This document shows, piece by piece, positions 1 to 5,101 of a DNA stretch of 5,101 nucleotides. The stretch covers positions 1 to 5,101 of the forward strand of contig CAMPIM010000166.1 in NCBI GenBank assembly GCA_946886365.1, given 5' to 3'. The notes beneath the pieces were generated by a model. It was given only the letters and a program-made list of their open reading frames with translations. It had not been told where the DNA came from and ran no database searches. Position 1 is the stretch's first letter; each line of letters begins with the position of its first letter. The stretch is from an uncultured Novosphingobium sp. (lineage in GTDB: Bacteria; Pseudomonadota; Alphaproteobacteria; Sphingomonadales; Sphingomonadaceae). The position numbers and the translations under genes are program-made.

Positions 1-145
1 CTTTCTCCAAGTCATTGGAATCCATGGCCCTTTCCTCGACGCGCTGGTTGTCGCGGAAGGTGCCCGACTGGCGGAAGAGCTGGTCGACGAGCGTGGTCTT
101 GCCATGATCGACGTGGGCGATGATCGCCACGTTGCGAAGGTTCAT
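1..145 (-). CDS. typA: TypA/BipA ribosome-associated translational GTPase, N-terminal fragment
   Basis: Only the first 48 codons are present; the gene runs off the left edge of the window (the family is usually about 600 residues). The protein begins [20 protein letters not shown], which contains the G1/P-loop of translational GTPases (AHVDHGKT, residues 10-17). It continues with the TypA-typical stretch [19 protein letters not shown], which leads into the switch I region. TypA/BipA belongs to the EF-G/LepA superfamily. It binds the ribosome in the cytoplasm and is linked to ribosome assembly and growth under cold or other stress; this is family knowledge. The ATG at 145 is chosen because family members start with this N-terminus; the site in front of it has only a weak GGA-type ribosome-binding sequence. 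It is divergent from the small gene starting at 255. The 109 bases between them hold both upstream regions, but I could not pick a convincing promoter there. Confidence 0.96.
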   Translation of the reverse strand, partial: MNLRNVAIIAHVDHGKTTLVDQLFRQSGTFRDNQRVEERAMDSNDLEK

Positions 146-254
146 TATCGATTTTCCGTGAATAGAGTTGGCGCGCCCCTACAGGAATTGCTGCGCTGCG
201 GCAATGGCATCTCATTGGCTTCCCGAGCGTTTTGCAGCTGGAAGGAGACTAGTG

Positions 255-479
255 ATGCCGAAAGGCGCGTACACTGCGAAACAGGAACGGAAAGCCGACC
301 ACATCGCCGAGGGCTACCGCGACAAGGGCGTGTCCAAGAAGGAGTCCGAGGAACGGGCCTGGCGCACTGTCAACGCCCAGGACAAGGGCGGCAAGAACGA
401 CGGTTCGGGCCGCTCAAGGAGCCGGAGCGCGGCGGCGAAGAAGGGCTGGGAGACGCGGCGGCGGCGCGGCCACGGCTAA
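255..479 (+). CDS. Small, highly charged basic-tailed protein (74 aa), function unknown
   Basis: The 74-residue product has no hydrophobic segment and no signal peptide, so it is probably cytoplasmic. Residues 1-45 are mixed-charge and probably helical, with the motifs KQERKADHIAEGY and GVSKKESEERAWRTVN. From about residue 46 it becomes a Gly/Ser/Lys/Arg-rich, low-complexity tail ending in RRRRGHG, which suggests nucleic-acid binding or disorder. It resembles short proteins common in sphingomonads and rhizobia that I recall being annotated 'plasmid stabilization protein' or hypothetical. That name is not backed by anything in this sequence, so I assign no function. The start is well supported: GAAGGAG lies 7 bases before the ATG. 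It is divergent from typA and convergent with the TauE-like gene, whose stop codon lies 6 bases beyond this gene's TAA. No terminator hairpin is visible between them. Confidence 0.82.
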   Translation: MPKGAYTAKQERKADHIAEGYRDKGVSKKESEERAWRTVNAQDKGGKNDGSGRSRSRSAAAKKGWETRRRRGHG

Positions 480-485
480 CGGGAT

Positions 486-1385
486 TTAATGCTCGACCGC
501 TGCTTGCGGAGCGTCGGGCGGCACCAGTTCCGCGCCGCGAGTTGCGGTCAATAGCAGCGTGACCCCGGCATAAGTGACGACCACGGCCACCAGCCAGCGG
601 AGCATGGTCACGGGCATTTCCTTGACGATAAACGCCGCAACCAGAACTGCCGGGATTGCCCCGATCGTCAGGCCCAACACAATGCGCCAGTCGAGCTCGA
701 CCGTACGACAGCAGCGGGAGCCGGCCGCCGCCCCGGCGATGCCCGCGCCCGCCGCCATGATCGGAAAGGCAAGGCGAGGATCCATCCCCATGAGGCTCAG
801 CATCGCCAGGGTTGGCGCATAGTTGCCAACGCCGAAGCTGAGCAGCAGCCCGAACAGGAAATTGGCCAGGATCGCGACAATGGCGAAGCCGATCGGGAGG
901 CTCACTGACGTCCCGCCAGCCGGCATCAAGCCGAGATTGGACAGGGAGTAAAAGAATGCAGCCATCAGCAGCGCGATGCCGACGATCGCTTGAATCAATC
1001 GCACTGGCGATCGCGCGGCAAGCGGCACGCTCATATAGCCGCCCGCAGTCAACGCGACGATGCAGAAAAGGAGGAGCCACGGATCGACCTTCGTCCCCAA
1101 CAGGATCAGGAAAATCACGCCCTGAAGGATCGACGGAATAGTGTAGCCGGTCAGCATGGTCAGCGGGATGAGCCGGTCCGGAACCATCTTCCGGAACCGG
1201 AACCAGGCGATGGTCGGCGCGAACGAGCCGATCCCGAGCGTGTCGAAGAAATTGGTCACGGCGCCGAGCCCGAGCGCCTCGGGCTTCGGCTTCAGTGCGC
1301 CATTCCTGGCGGCCGCACCGATCAGATGTGCGCCCAACCCCGCCGCAGCGATCAATAGCGCCGCAACCAGTGCGAAGAGAATCAT
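486..1385 (-). CDS. TauE/SafE-family membrane transporter (putative sulfite or anion exporter)
   Basis: This is a 299-residue integral inner-membrane protein with roughly eight hydrophobic segments spread over the whole length. It carries the internal duplication typical of the TauE/SafE (DUF81) family: the motif GIGSFAPT at residues 51-58 recurs as GVGNYAPT at 185-192, each just after an N-F segment (N45, N175). Characterised relatives export sulfite, sulfoacetate or related organosulfur anions, but substrates vary and cannot be read from this sequence. It is slightly longer than the usual 240-270 residues because of a soluble, Ala/Pro-rich C-terminus. The ATG at 1385 is supported by GGGAG with a 7-base spacer. 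The marR-like gene lies 62 bases upstream on the same strand, so read-through is plausible. No sulfur-metabolism gene lies in the window, so the substrate call is weak while the family call is strong. Confidence 0.88.
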   Translation of the reverse strand: MILFALVAALLIAAAGLGAHLIGAAARNGALKPKPEALGLGAVTNFFDTLGIGSFAPTIAWFRFRKMVPDRLIPLTMLTGYTIPSILQGVIFLILLGTKVDPWLLLFCIVALTAGGYMSVPLAARSPVRLIQAIVGIALLMAAFFYSLSNLGLMPAGGTSVSLPIGFAIVAILANFLFGLLLSFGVGNYAPTLAMLSLMGMDPRLAFPIMAAGAGIAGAAAGSRCCRTVELDWRIVLGLTIGAIPAVLVAAFIVKEMPVTMLRWLVAVVVTYAGVTLLLTATRGAELVPPDAPQAAVEH

Positions 1386-1447
1386 GCCCCCTCTCCCGCT
1401 ATTGAGCGCGGTTTACGCTCTTACCGGCCGTTGAGAAAGGTAAATGG

Positions 1448-1861
1448 TTAACGCGGGAGGCGTTCGAGGATTTCGATGCCGCGTTCGAGGGCGCGCAGTT
1501 CGCTGGCGGCTAGCTTGCCCAGGCGGCCTTCGAGCGAGCCGTCGGCAACCGGCGGCTGGTTGAGGAACTGGCGGCCATCGTCGGTCAGCCTCAGCGCGAG
1601 GCGGCGGCGATTGTCGGGATCGGCCTGACGCTCGACCAGGCCGGCGCGCACCAAGGTGTCGATAGCCCGGCTGACCGCCGGAGCGCCGCGTTTCACTTTC
1701 GCCGCGACCTGGTTGAGCGTTGCTGGCTGCTGCGACTGCACCGCCCCCAGCAGCTCGCGTTGCTGGCCCATGGCTTTGGCCGCGGAGGTGTCGCCACCCA
1801 ATTGCTCGACCAATCGAGCGAAGCGCGCCGCGATGGCACTCGGTGTCGCTGCTCCCCACAT
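1448..1861 (-). CDS. MarR-family winged-helix transcriptional regulator
   Basis: The 137-residue protein has the MarR layout: an N-terminal dimerisation helix, a helix-turn-helix at about residues 48-72 (TLNQVAAKVKRGAPAVSRAI followed by DTLVRAGLVER), then the wing DPDNRRRLALRLTDDGRQFL at 81-100 and a C-terminal dimerisation helix. The DxRR(R) wing and the LT-x-x-G turn are diagnostic. MarR proteins are usually dimeric repressors released by small aromatic or oxidised ligands. The ATG at 1861 gives the normal family length. The frame stays open to a TTG at 1912, but that extension would overlap the palindrome and is unlike the family. No clear Shine-Dalgarno sequence precedes the ATG. The gene is divergent from the MFS transporter (56 bases between start codons), the classic arrangement for a regulator and the pump it controls. 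The TauE-like gene follows on the same strand after 62 bases. The mature form has no cysteine, which argues against thiol sensing. Confidence 0.9.
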   Translation of the reverse strand: MWGAATPSAIAARFARLVEQLGGDTSAAKAMGQQRELLGAVQSQQPATLNQVAAKVKRGAPAVSRAIDTLVRAGLVERQADPDNRRRLALRLTDDGRQFLNQPPVADGSLEGRLGKLAASELRALERGIEILERLPR

Positions 1862-1891
1862 GAAATTGAAGCTATCAAAGATTTCGCATTT

Positions 1892-1903
1892 GGCAAATTT
1901 GCC
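1892..1903. promoter_or_regulatory. Perfect 12-bp palindrome, candidate MarR operator
   Basis: GGCAAATTTGCC is a perfect inverted repeat with no spacer. It sits in the 56-base gap between the divergent marR and MFS starts, 30 bases upstream of the marR ATG and 14 bases upstream of the MFS ATG. Size, symmetry and AT-rich centre fit MarR-type operators, and its position would let one dimer cover both promoters. The flanks (TTT on the left, TGT on the right) do not extend the symmetry. That it is the regulator's binding site is inference. Confidence 0.5.
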
Positions 1904-1917
1904 TGTACGCAATCGTG

Positions 1918-3090
1918 ATGCCGAGCCGCCCTCGCCTGCCGCGCACCGTCTGGATTCTCGGTATCGTCAGCCTGCTGATGGACCTGTCGAGCGAGATTTA
2001 TCACGCACTGCTTCCGGCCTTTCTGACCATTACCCTTGGCCTCCCCGTCGCAGCGATGGGAGCGCTCGACGGCATCGCCGAAGCCACTGCCTCGATGGCT
2101 AAGCTGGTTTCCGGCCGCCTCAGCGACCGGCAGCAGAGGCGCAAGCCGTGGATACTTCTCGGCTACGGCATGGCGGCACTATCCAAACCCCTTTTCCCGC
2201 TGGCCCAAGGGGCGTTACCGGTGCTCGGTGCCAGGTTCATCGACCGGGTGGGCAAGGGCATTCGCGGCGCCCCGCGCGACGCGATGATTGCGGATGAAAC
2301 GCCGCACGAACTGCGGGGCGCGGCCTACGGGCTCCGACAGGCGCTCGATACGGTCGGTGGCACCATCGCCCCGCTGGCCGCGGTCGGGCTGATGATCCTG
2401 TTCGCCAGCGATATTCGCGCCGTCTTCTGGGTCGCGATCATTCCCGCTTTCCTGTCCTTCTTCTTCGCCTGGGCGATGCTCCGCGAAACGCGCGAGCCGA
2501 TGCCGACGACGGCCGCCGCAAAATGGGGCGGGTGGCGGCGCCTCGACCTTCAGGTCAAGCGGCTGCTCGCGGTCGGGTTCCTCTTCGCCCTCGCCCGTTT
2601 TTCGGAGAGCTTCCTGATCCTGAAGGCGATGGACGTCGGCATTGGCGCGCAATGGTCGCCGCTCGCGCTCGCCCTGTTCAGCCTGTCCTACATGCTGCTC
2701 GCCTATCCGGCGGGCGCGCTCAGCGATCGAACCGATCCTCGTTCGGTCTTGCTGGGCGGCATTGCGCTGCTGGTCGCCGCCGACCTCTGGCTCGCGAACG
2801 CCGACGATTTGTGGAGCGTCGCATTCGGCATCGTCCTGTGGGGCGCGCATATGGCGCTGACCCAGGGTATTTTCGCGCGGATGATTGCCGACGCCGCGCC
2901 GGACGATGAGCGCGCCACCAGCTTCGGCGCCTATTTCTTCGTCAGCGGCGTCGCGACCCTGCTCGCGAGCCTTGGCGCAGGCCTCATCTGGGACCGCGAT
3001 GGCGCCGCCATGACCTTCACCATCGCCGCCGGAGTAGCAGCGTTGGCGGGAACGATGCTCTGGCTGATGCCTAAGCGTTCCGCGATTTGA
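1918..3090 (+). CDS. MFS (major facilitator superfamily) transporter
   Basis: The 390-residue product is an inner-membrane protein of about 12 hydrophobic segments, the normal size for MFS_1 efflux pumps. Segment 1 begins near residue 11. The loop 2-3 signature SGRLSDRQQRRKP (residues 65-77) is MFS motif A with D70 and following Arg/Lys. It is followed by the subfamily hallmark RFIDRVGKGIRGAPRDAMIA (106-125) and the motif-C-like QALDTVGGTIAP. This subgroup is widespread in bacteria and mostly uncharacterised; drug or metabolite efflux driven by proton motive force is the usual assumption. A GTG lies directly before the chosen ATG (1915), so the start is uncertain by one codon. A later ATG at 1981 would remove half of segment 1 and is rejected. 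No clear Shine-Dalgarno sequence is present. It is divergent from marR, which probably regulates it. Its last 20 bases overlap the end of the cytochrome b561 gene on the other strand. Confidence 0.92.
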   Translation: MPSRPRLPRTVWILGIVSLLMDLSSEIYHALLPAFLTITLGLPVAAMGALDGIAEATASMAKLVSGRLSDRQQRRKPWILLGYGMAALSKPLFPLAQGALPVLGARFIDRVGKGIRGAPRDAMIADETPHELRGAAYGLRQALDTVGGTIAPLAAVGLMILFASDIRAVFWVAIIPAFLSFFFAWAMLRETREPMPTTAAAKWGGWRRLDLQVKRLLAVGFLFALARFSESFLILKAMDVGIGAQWSPLALALFSLSYMLLAYPAGALSDRTDPRSVLLGGIALLVAADLWLANADDLWSVAFGIVLWGAHMALTQGIFARMIADAAPDDERATSFGAYFFVSGVATLLASLGAGLIWDRDGAAMTFTIAAGVAALAGTMLWLMPKRSAI

Positions 3091-3649
3091 ATGGCGGCAT
3101 CCGGTCCGCAACATCCGTCGTCGAGGCAAACTGGTTCTTCAGGGCGGCACCGATATGCAGCACGAGCAGCGCCAGCGTCGTGAAAACCAGTAGCTCATGC
3201 AGGTCGCCAAAGCCGTTCTCCCGCGCAATGCCGGGGATGGCCGGTAGCGCGAGGCCGAACTTCAAGGGCACCAGCCCGCCTTCGGCGCGGCCCGATACCG
3301 CAAGCAGCCCGGTCAGCGGCAAGACGATCAGCAGCGCATAGAAAATCCGGTGGTTCCACACCGCGAAAAAGCGCTCCCACTTTGGAAAGTCCGAAGGATA
3401 GGGCGGCGGTGGATTAAGCAGACGCACGGCCAGCCGGAGGAGCGCGAGCAGCAGGATCGTCGCGCCAATGGTCTTGTGCCAAGTGAAGACCTCCATCCGA
3501 TCGGGTCCGCGCTCCATGTTGGCGAAGGTGAAGCCGATCACGACCTGAGCCACGACGAATGCCGCTGTGATCCAGTGGATCCAAACGACGATTGCCTTGT
3601 ATCGCACCGCCTGCCGGCCGGTGCTTTCCTGGACCATATAGTCGCCCAT
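3071..3649 (-). CDS. Cytochrome b561 (CybB/YodB-type) di-haem membrane protein
   Basis: This 192-residue inner-membrane protein has four hydrophobic segments at about residues 19-42, 57-78, 97-119 and 150-172. The four expected haem-b ligands are all present: H25 (VWIHW), H58 (FTWHKT), H151 (GDLHELL) and H165 (LVLHIGAALK). Their spacing (33, 93, 14) closely matches the spacing I recall for E. coli CybB. The family passes electrons between the quinone pool and periplasmic acceptors; E. coli CybB has been described as a superoxide:ubiquinone oxidoreductase. The exact partner here is unknown. The ATG at 3649 is supported by GGGAG with a 7-base spacer; an internal ATG four codons later lacks such a site. 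The sensor-like gene ends 51 bases upstream on the same strand, suggesting co-transcription. The 3' end overlaps the convergent MFS gene by 20 bases. Confidence 0.93.
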   Translation of the reverse strand: MGDYMVQESTGRQAVRYKAIVVWIHWITAAFVVAQVVIGFTFANMERGPDRMEVFTWHKTIGATILLLALLRLAVRLLNPPPPYPSDFPKWERFFAVWNHRIFYALLIVLPLTGLLAVSGRAEGGLVPLKFGLALPAIPGIARENGFGDLHELLVFTTLALLVLHIGAALKNQFASTTDVADRMPPFKSRNA

Positions 3650-3681
3650 TGGCTTTCTCCCTGTGGTTCCTTGGACTCAGC

Positions 3682-3691
3682 TTGGCGCCAA
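3682..3691. promoter_or_regulatory. 10-bp palindrome upstream of the cytochrome b561 gene
   Basis: TTGGCGCCAA is a perfect palindrome in the 51 bases between the sensor-like gene's stop and the b561 start, 32 bases upstream of that start. It could be an operator or an mRNA element. In GC-rich DNA such a short site can arise by chance. A TTGACG hexamer partly overlapping the upstream stop codon could act as a -35 box, but no good -10 follows at the right distance. Confidence 0.2.
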
Positions 3692-3700
3692 AGGTTCCCG

Positions 3701-4627
3701 TCAATTGATGGCTGGTCCAGCGCCCGAAGTCGCGGGCCGGCTTGCCAGCGGCTGGAACGAAAGCGCCAGCGCCGGGTCGAAGCCCAGCCCATGCGGCCGA
3801 TCGGGCAGCCGGACCAATGACAGTTTCCAGCGGCCGTCCGGGGAGCAGGGAGTCCGGCCGGCGCGCATCTGATGCACCACAGGTGCACCGGCGTTGCTGG
3901 ATAAAAGGCGTCCCATGGCGCGCTGCAGCTGCCGGTTTTCCTCCCGGTCGCGAAGGCCGAAAGCCAGACCGTCGAGCCTTGCCGGGCCGGGATCATCGAA
4001 AAGCGGTTCGGCGCTGCCGCTGACCGCCGATAGGCAGCCGTGCCGGTCAAGCAGGACGACCTTGCAATGAATCGTCGCCAGTTCGCCCAGCATCAGCTCG
4101 GCCGCTTCCCCGTCCAGCGCCAGCTGAACCCGCACCGCCCGCTGGACGTGGCGGATCAAGTGCTGGAACCGGCCATAGACGACGGCATCGGTCGGCCCTT
4201 CCCGCTGGCTGCGGATCAGCGCCAGGCCCAGAAAGTTGCGTTCGTCGTTGATCAGCGCGGACTGGCACCCGAACCGCATGTCGAGGGACGCGACCGCGTC
4301 GTCATAGGCCCCGGCTCCGCCCAGCGCCCGCGCCTCCGCGTAGTGCCGCTCGTGCTGGATGGTCATCGGCGCGCCGATGCACGCTATCCGCCAATTGGAA
4401 GCTCCGCACAGTTCGGGCGCGGAGAAATAATCGTCGATCCGCTCGGCTTCCCGGCCGACGAAAATGTCGAGCGGCATCAGGATCGGGCCCCCGATCGCGG
4501 CCAGATGAGCCGCCCCGCTGCCCGTCGCCGTGGCGACCATCTCGATCGCGCTTTTCCAGCCACCGGGATCGAACGGCGCGTTCATCAGCGCCAACTCGGT
4601 CTCACGCAGGTACGCAACGTCCGACAT
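3701..4627 (-). CDS. LuxR-type sensor-like protein lacking the C-terminal HTH domain
   Basis: The 308-residue soluble protein begins like the sensory part of a group of sphingomonad transcription regulators (APFDPGGWKSAIEMVATATG near residues 18-37). It continues with a GAF/PAS-like N-terminal region, a helical linker around residues 150-175 (FQHLIRHVQRAVRVQLAL), and a second PAS-like region (VVLLDRHGCLSAVSGSAEPL) ending at WKLSLVRLPDRPHGLGFDPAL. In the full-length relatives I recall, this last segment is followed by a LuxR/GerE helix-turn-helix of about 60 residues. Here the frame ends after a low-complexity tail (QPLASRPATSGAGPAIN), and neither other frame of the following bases encodes a recognisable HTH. 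It is therefore either a truncated regulator or a stand-alone sensor; the family assignment is by recognition of style and moderate. Of two nearby ATGs, 4627 is preferred because a GGGGGA element precedes it by about 5 bases, whereas it abuts the ATG at 4633. The cytochrome b561 gene follows after 51 bases. Confidence 0.7.
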   Translation of the reverse strand: MSDVAYLRETELALMNAPFDPGGWKSAIEMVATATGSGAAHLAAIGGPILMPLDIFVGREAERIDDYFSAPELCGASNWRIACIGAPMTIQHERHYAEARALGGAGAYDDAVASLDMRFGCQSALINDERNFLGLALIRSQREGPTDAVVYGRFQHLIRHVQRAVRVQLALDGEAAELMLGELATIHCKVVLLDRHGCLSAVSGSAEPLFDDPGPARLDGLAFGLRDREENRQLQRAMGRLLSSNAGAPVVHQMRAGRTPCSPDGRWKLSLVRLPDRPHGLGFDPALALSFQPLASRPATSGAGPAIN

Positions 4628-4640
4628 CGACATCCCCCAA

Positions 4641-4658
4641 GGCGGCTATCCTAGCGCC
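4641..4658. promoter_or_regulatory. Imperfect inverted repeat over the predicted -10 box
   Basis: GGCGGCTATCCTAGCGCC folds as a 7-pair stem (GGC plus GCTA with TAGC plus GCC), with one bulged G and a 3-base loop. It overlaps the predicted -10 hexamer of the sensor-like gene. It is not followed by a T-run on either strand, so it is not a Rho-independent terminator for the upstream fad gene. An operator role is inference. Confidence 0.25.
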
Positions 4659-4675
4659 AAGACGATCATTGCCAA
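4648..4675 (-). promoter_or_regulatory. Candidate sigma-70-type promoter for the sensor-like gene
   Basis: Read on the minus strand, TTGGCA (4675-4670; 5 of 6 to the -35 consensus) is followed after 16 bases by TAGGAT (4653-4648; 4 of 6 to the -10 consensus). Transcription would start near 4641, leaving a very short leader that still contains the GGGGGA element before the ATG at 4627. It would drive the sensor-like gene and probably the cytochrome b561 gene. It lies in the 58 to 64 bases after the fad gene's stop codon. Confidence 0.42.
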
Positions 4676-4691
4676 TCCCTGTCAGGAGACG

Positions 4692-5101
4692 TCAGCGGGT
4701 AAATTTCTCGCCCTTTTCCGCCTTGTCCAGCAGCAATTGGCTGAAGCTGAAATCGCTCCCCATCCGCGCCTGCTGCTCTTTCAGGCCGTCGACGATTTTC
4801 TGCAGCCCCTCGGTGTCGGCCCAGAACATCGGGCCGCCGCGATAGACCGGCCAGCCATAGCCATAGACCCAGACCACATCGATGTCGGAGGCGCGCTGGG
4901 CCATGCCTTCCTCGAGGATCTTCGCGCCCTCGTTGACCATCGTGTAGAGCGTGCGCTCGACGATCTCCTGATCAGTGATCTCGCGGGCGGTGACGCCTTC
5001 CTTGGCGCGGAACTGCTCGATGATCTCCTGGACCTTGGGGCTGGGCGAGGGGCGGCGCTTGTCGTCATAATCGTAGAAGCCGGCGCCCTTCTTCTGGCCC
5101 C
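4692..5101 (-). CDS. FadJ/FadB-like 3-hydroxyacyl-CoA dehydrogenase / enoyl-CoA hydratase, C-terminal fragment
   Basis: The last 135 residues are present; the rest lies beyond the right edge of the window. The fragment opens with [13 protein letters not shown], the G-x-K-x-G-x-GFY-x-Y motif that ends the first 3HCDH C-terminal domain. It then runs through a linker ([16 protein letters not shown]) into the second 3HCDH domain, with the hallmark [19 protein letters not shown] followed by [27 protein letters not shown]. These are typical of multifunctional beta-oxidation proteins that hydrate trans-2-enoyl-CoA and oxidise 3-hydroxyacyl-CoA with NAD in the cytoplasm. The hydratase domain and the dinucleotide-binding site are outside the window, so bifunctionality and the choice between fadB and fadJ cannot be shown. 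The stop codon is TGA at 4694-4692. No terminator hairpin is visible before the next gene on the same strand. Confidence 0.93.
   Translation of the reverse strand, partial: GQKKGAGFYDYDDKRRPSPSPKVQEIIEQFRAKEGVTAREITDQEIVERTLYTMVNEGAKILEEGMAQRASDIDVVWVYGYGWPVYRGGPMFWADTEGLQKIVDGLKEQQARMGSDFSFSQLLLDKAEKGEKFTR

Noticed and set aside
146..254. Search for promoters, including GGAAC...CGTT sites of the general stress sigma factor, between typA and the small gene
   Set aside because: No pair of boxes with correct spacing was found. The GGCGCGCC palindrome at 170-177 is too common in GC-rich DNA to call.
1177..1204. Local direct repeats of TCCGGAACC inside the TauE-like gene
   Set aside because: They encode a continuous Arg/Phe-rich loop (WFRFRKMVPDR) in a conserved frame, and the repeat is too short and imperfect to be a mobile or regulatory element.
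1404..1420. Short inverted repeat GAGCG-7-CGCTC between marR and the TauE-like gene
   Set aside because: A 5-base stem with no T-run is too weak to call a terminator or attenuator in GC-rich DNA.
2215..3129. Long open frame (304 codons) antisense to the MFS gene
   Set aside because: Its product is Arg/Glu/Gly/Ala-rich with no family resemblance, typical of a shadow frame in GC-rich DNA, and the plus-strand MFS frame is unmistakable.
3650..3700. GGAAC motif before the b561 gene as a possible stress sigma factor promoter
   Set aside because: The expected CGTT box is absent at 16-17 bases downstream.
3873..3887. Perfect hairpin TGCACC-ACA-GGTGCA inside the sensor-like gene
   Set aside because: It is fully coding, has no T-run or nearby gene end, and a 6-base stem is expected by chance.
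4040..4654. Long open frame (204 codons) on the plus strand across the sensor-like gene
   Set aside because: It has the composition of a shadow frame (Arg/Pro/Asp-rich) and no supporting start site; the minus-strand frame has sensible domain-like sequence and a promoter.

Overview
The window is a GC-rich chromosomal stretch that looks alphaproteobacterial. The protein style (the small TypA-adjacent basic protein, the LuxR-type sensor family, the FadJ-like C-terminus) fits the order Sphingomonadales best. The taxonomic call is inference from family resemblance, not from a marker gene. It holds eight protein genes packed almost end to end. There is no RNA gene, insertion sequence, CRISPR array or phage gene, and no non-coding stretch longer than about 110 bases.

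Layout, left to right: (1) the first 48 codons of typA/bipA on the minus strand, cut by the window edge; (2) a divergent gene for a 74-residue, very hydrophilic, basic-tailed protein on the plus strand; (3) a TauE/SafE-type membrane transporter on the minus strand, ending 6 bases from the small gene; (4) a MarR-family regulator on the minus strand, 62 bases upstream of the TauE gene and probably able to read into it; (5) a divergent MFS transporter on the plus strand, whose start is separated from the MarR start by 56 bases holding a perfect 12-base palindrome; (6) a di-haem cytochrome b561 on the minus strand, overlapping the MFS gene tail to tail by 20 bases; (7) a 308-residue sensor-like protein resembling LuxR-type regulators of sphingomonads but lacking the C-terminal DNA-binding domain, probably co-transcribed with the b561 gene; (8) the last 135 residues of a FadJ/FadB-like 3-hydroxyacyl-CoA dehydrogenase on the minus strand, cut by the right edge.

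How they may work together: genes 3 to 5 look like a small regulator-plus-transporter locus, with MarR probably controlling the divergent MFS pump, itself, and perhaps the TauE-like exporter through the central palindrome. Genes 6 and 7 look like a second unit, with a possible promoter in front of the sensor-like gene. The flanking typA and fad genes are housekeeping genes with no evident link to the middle.

I did not find a clearly new biological system. The points most worth checking are the regulator-like protein without its DNA-binding domain and the palindrome between marR and the MFS gene, where neither gene shows a clear Shine-Dalgarno site.
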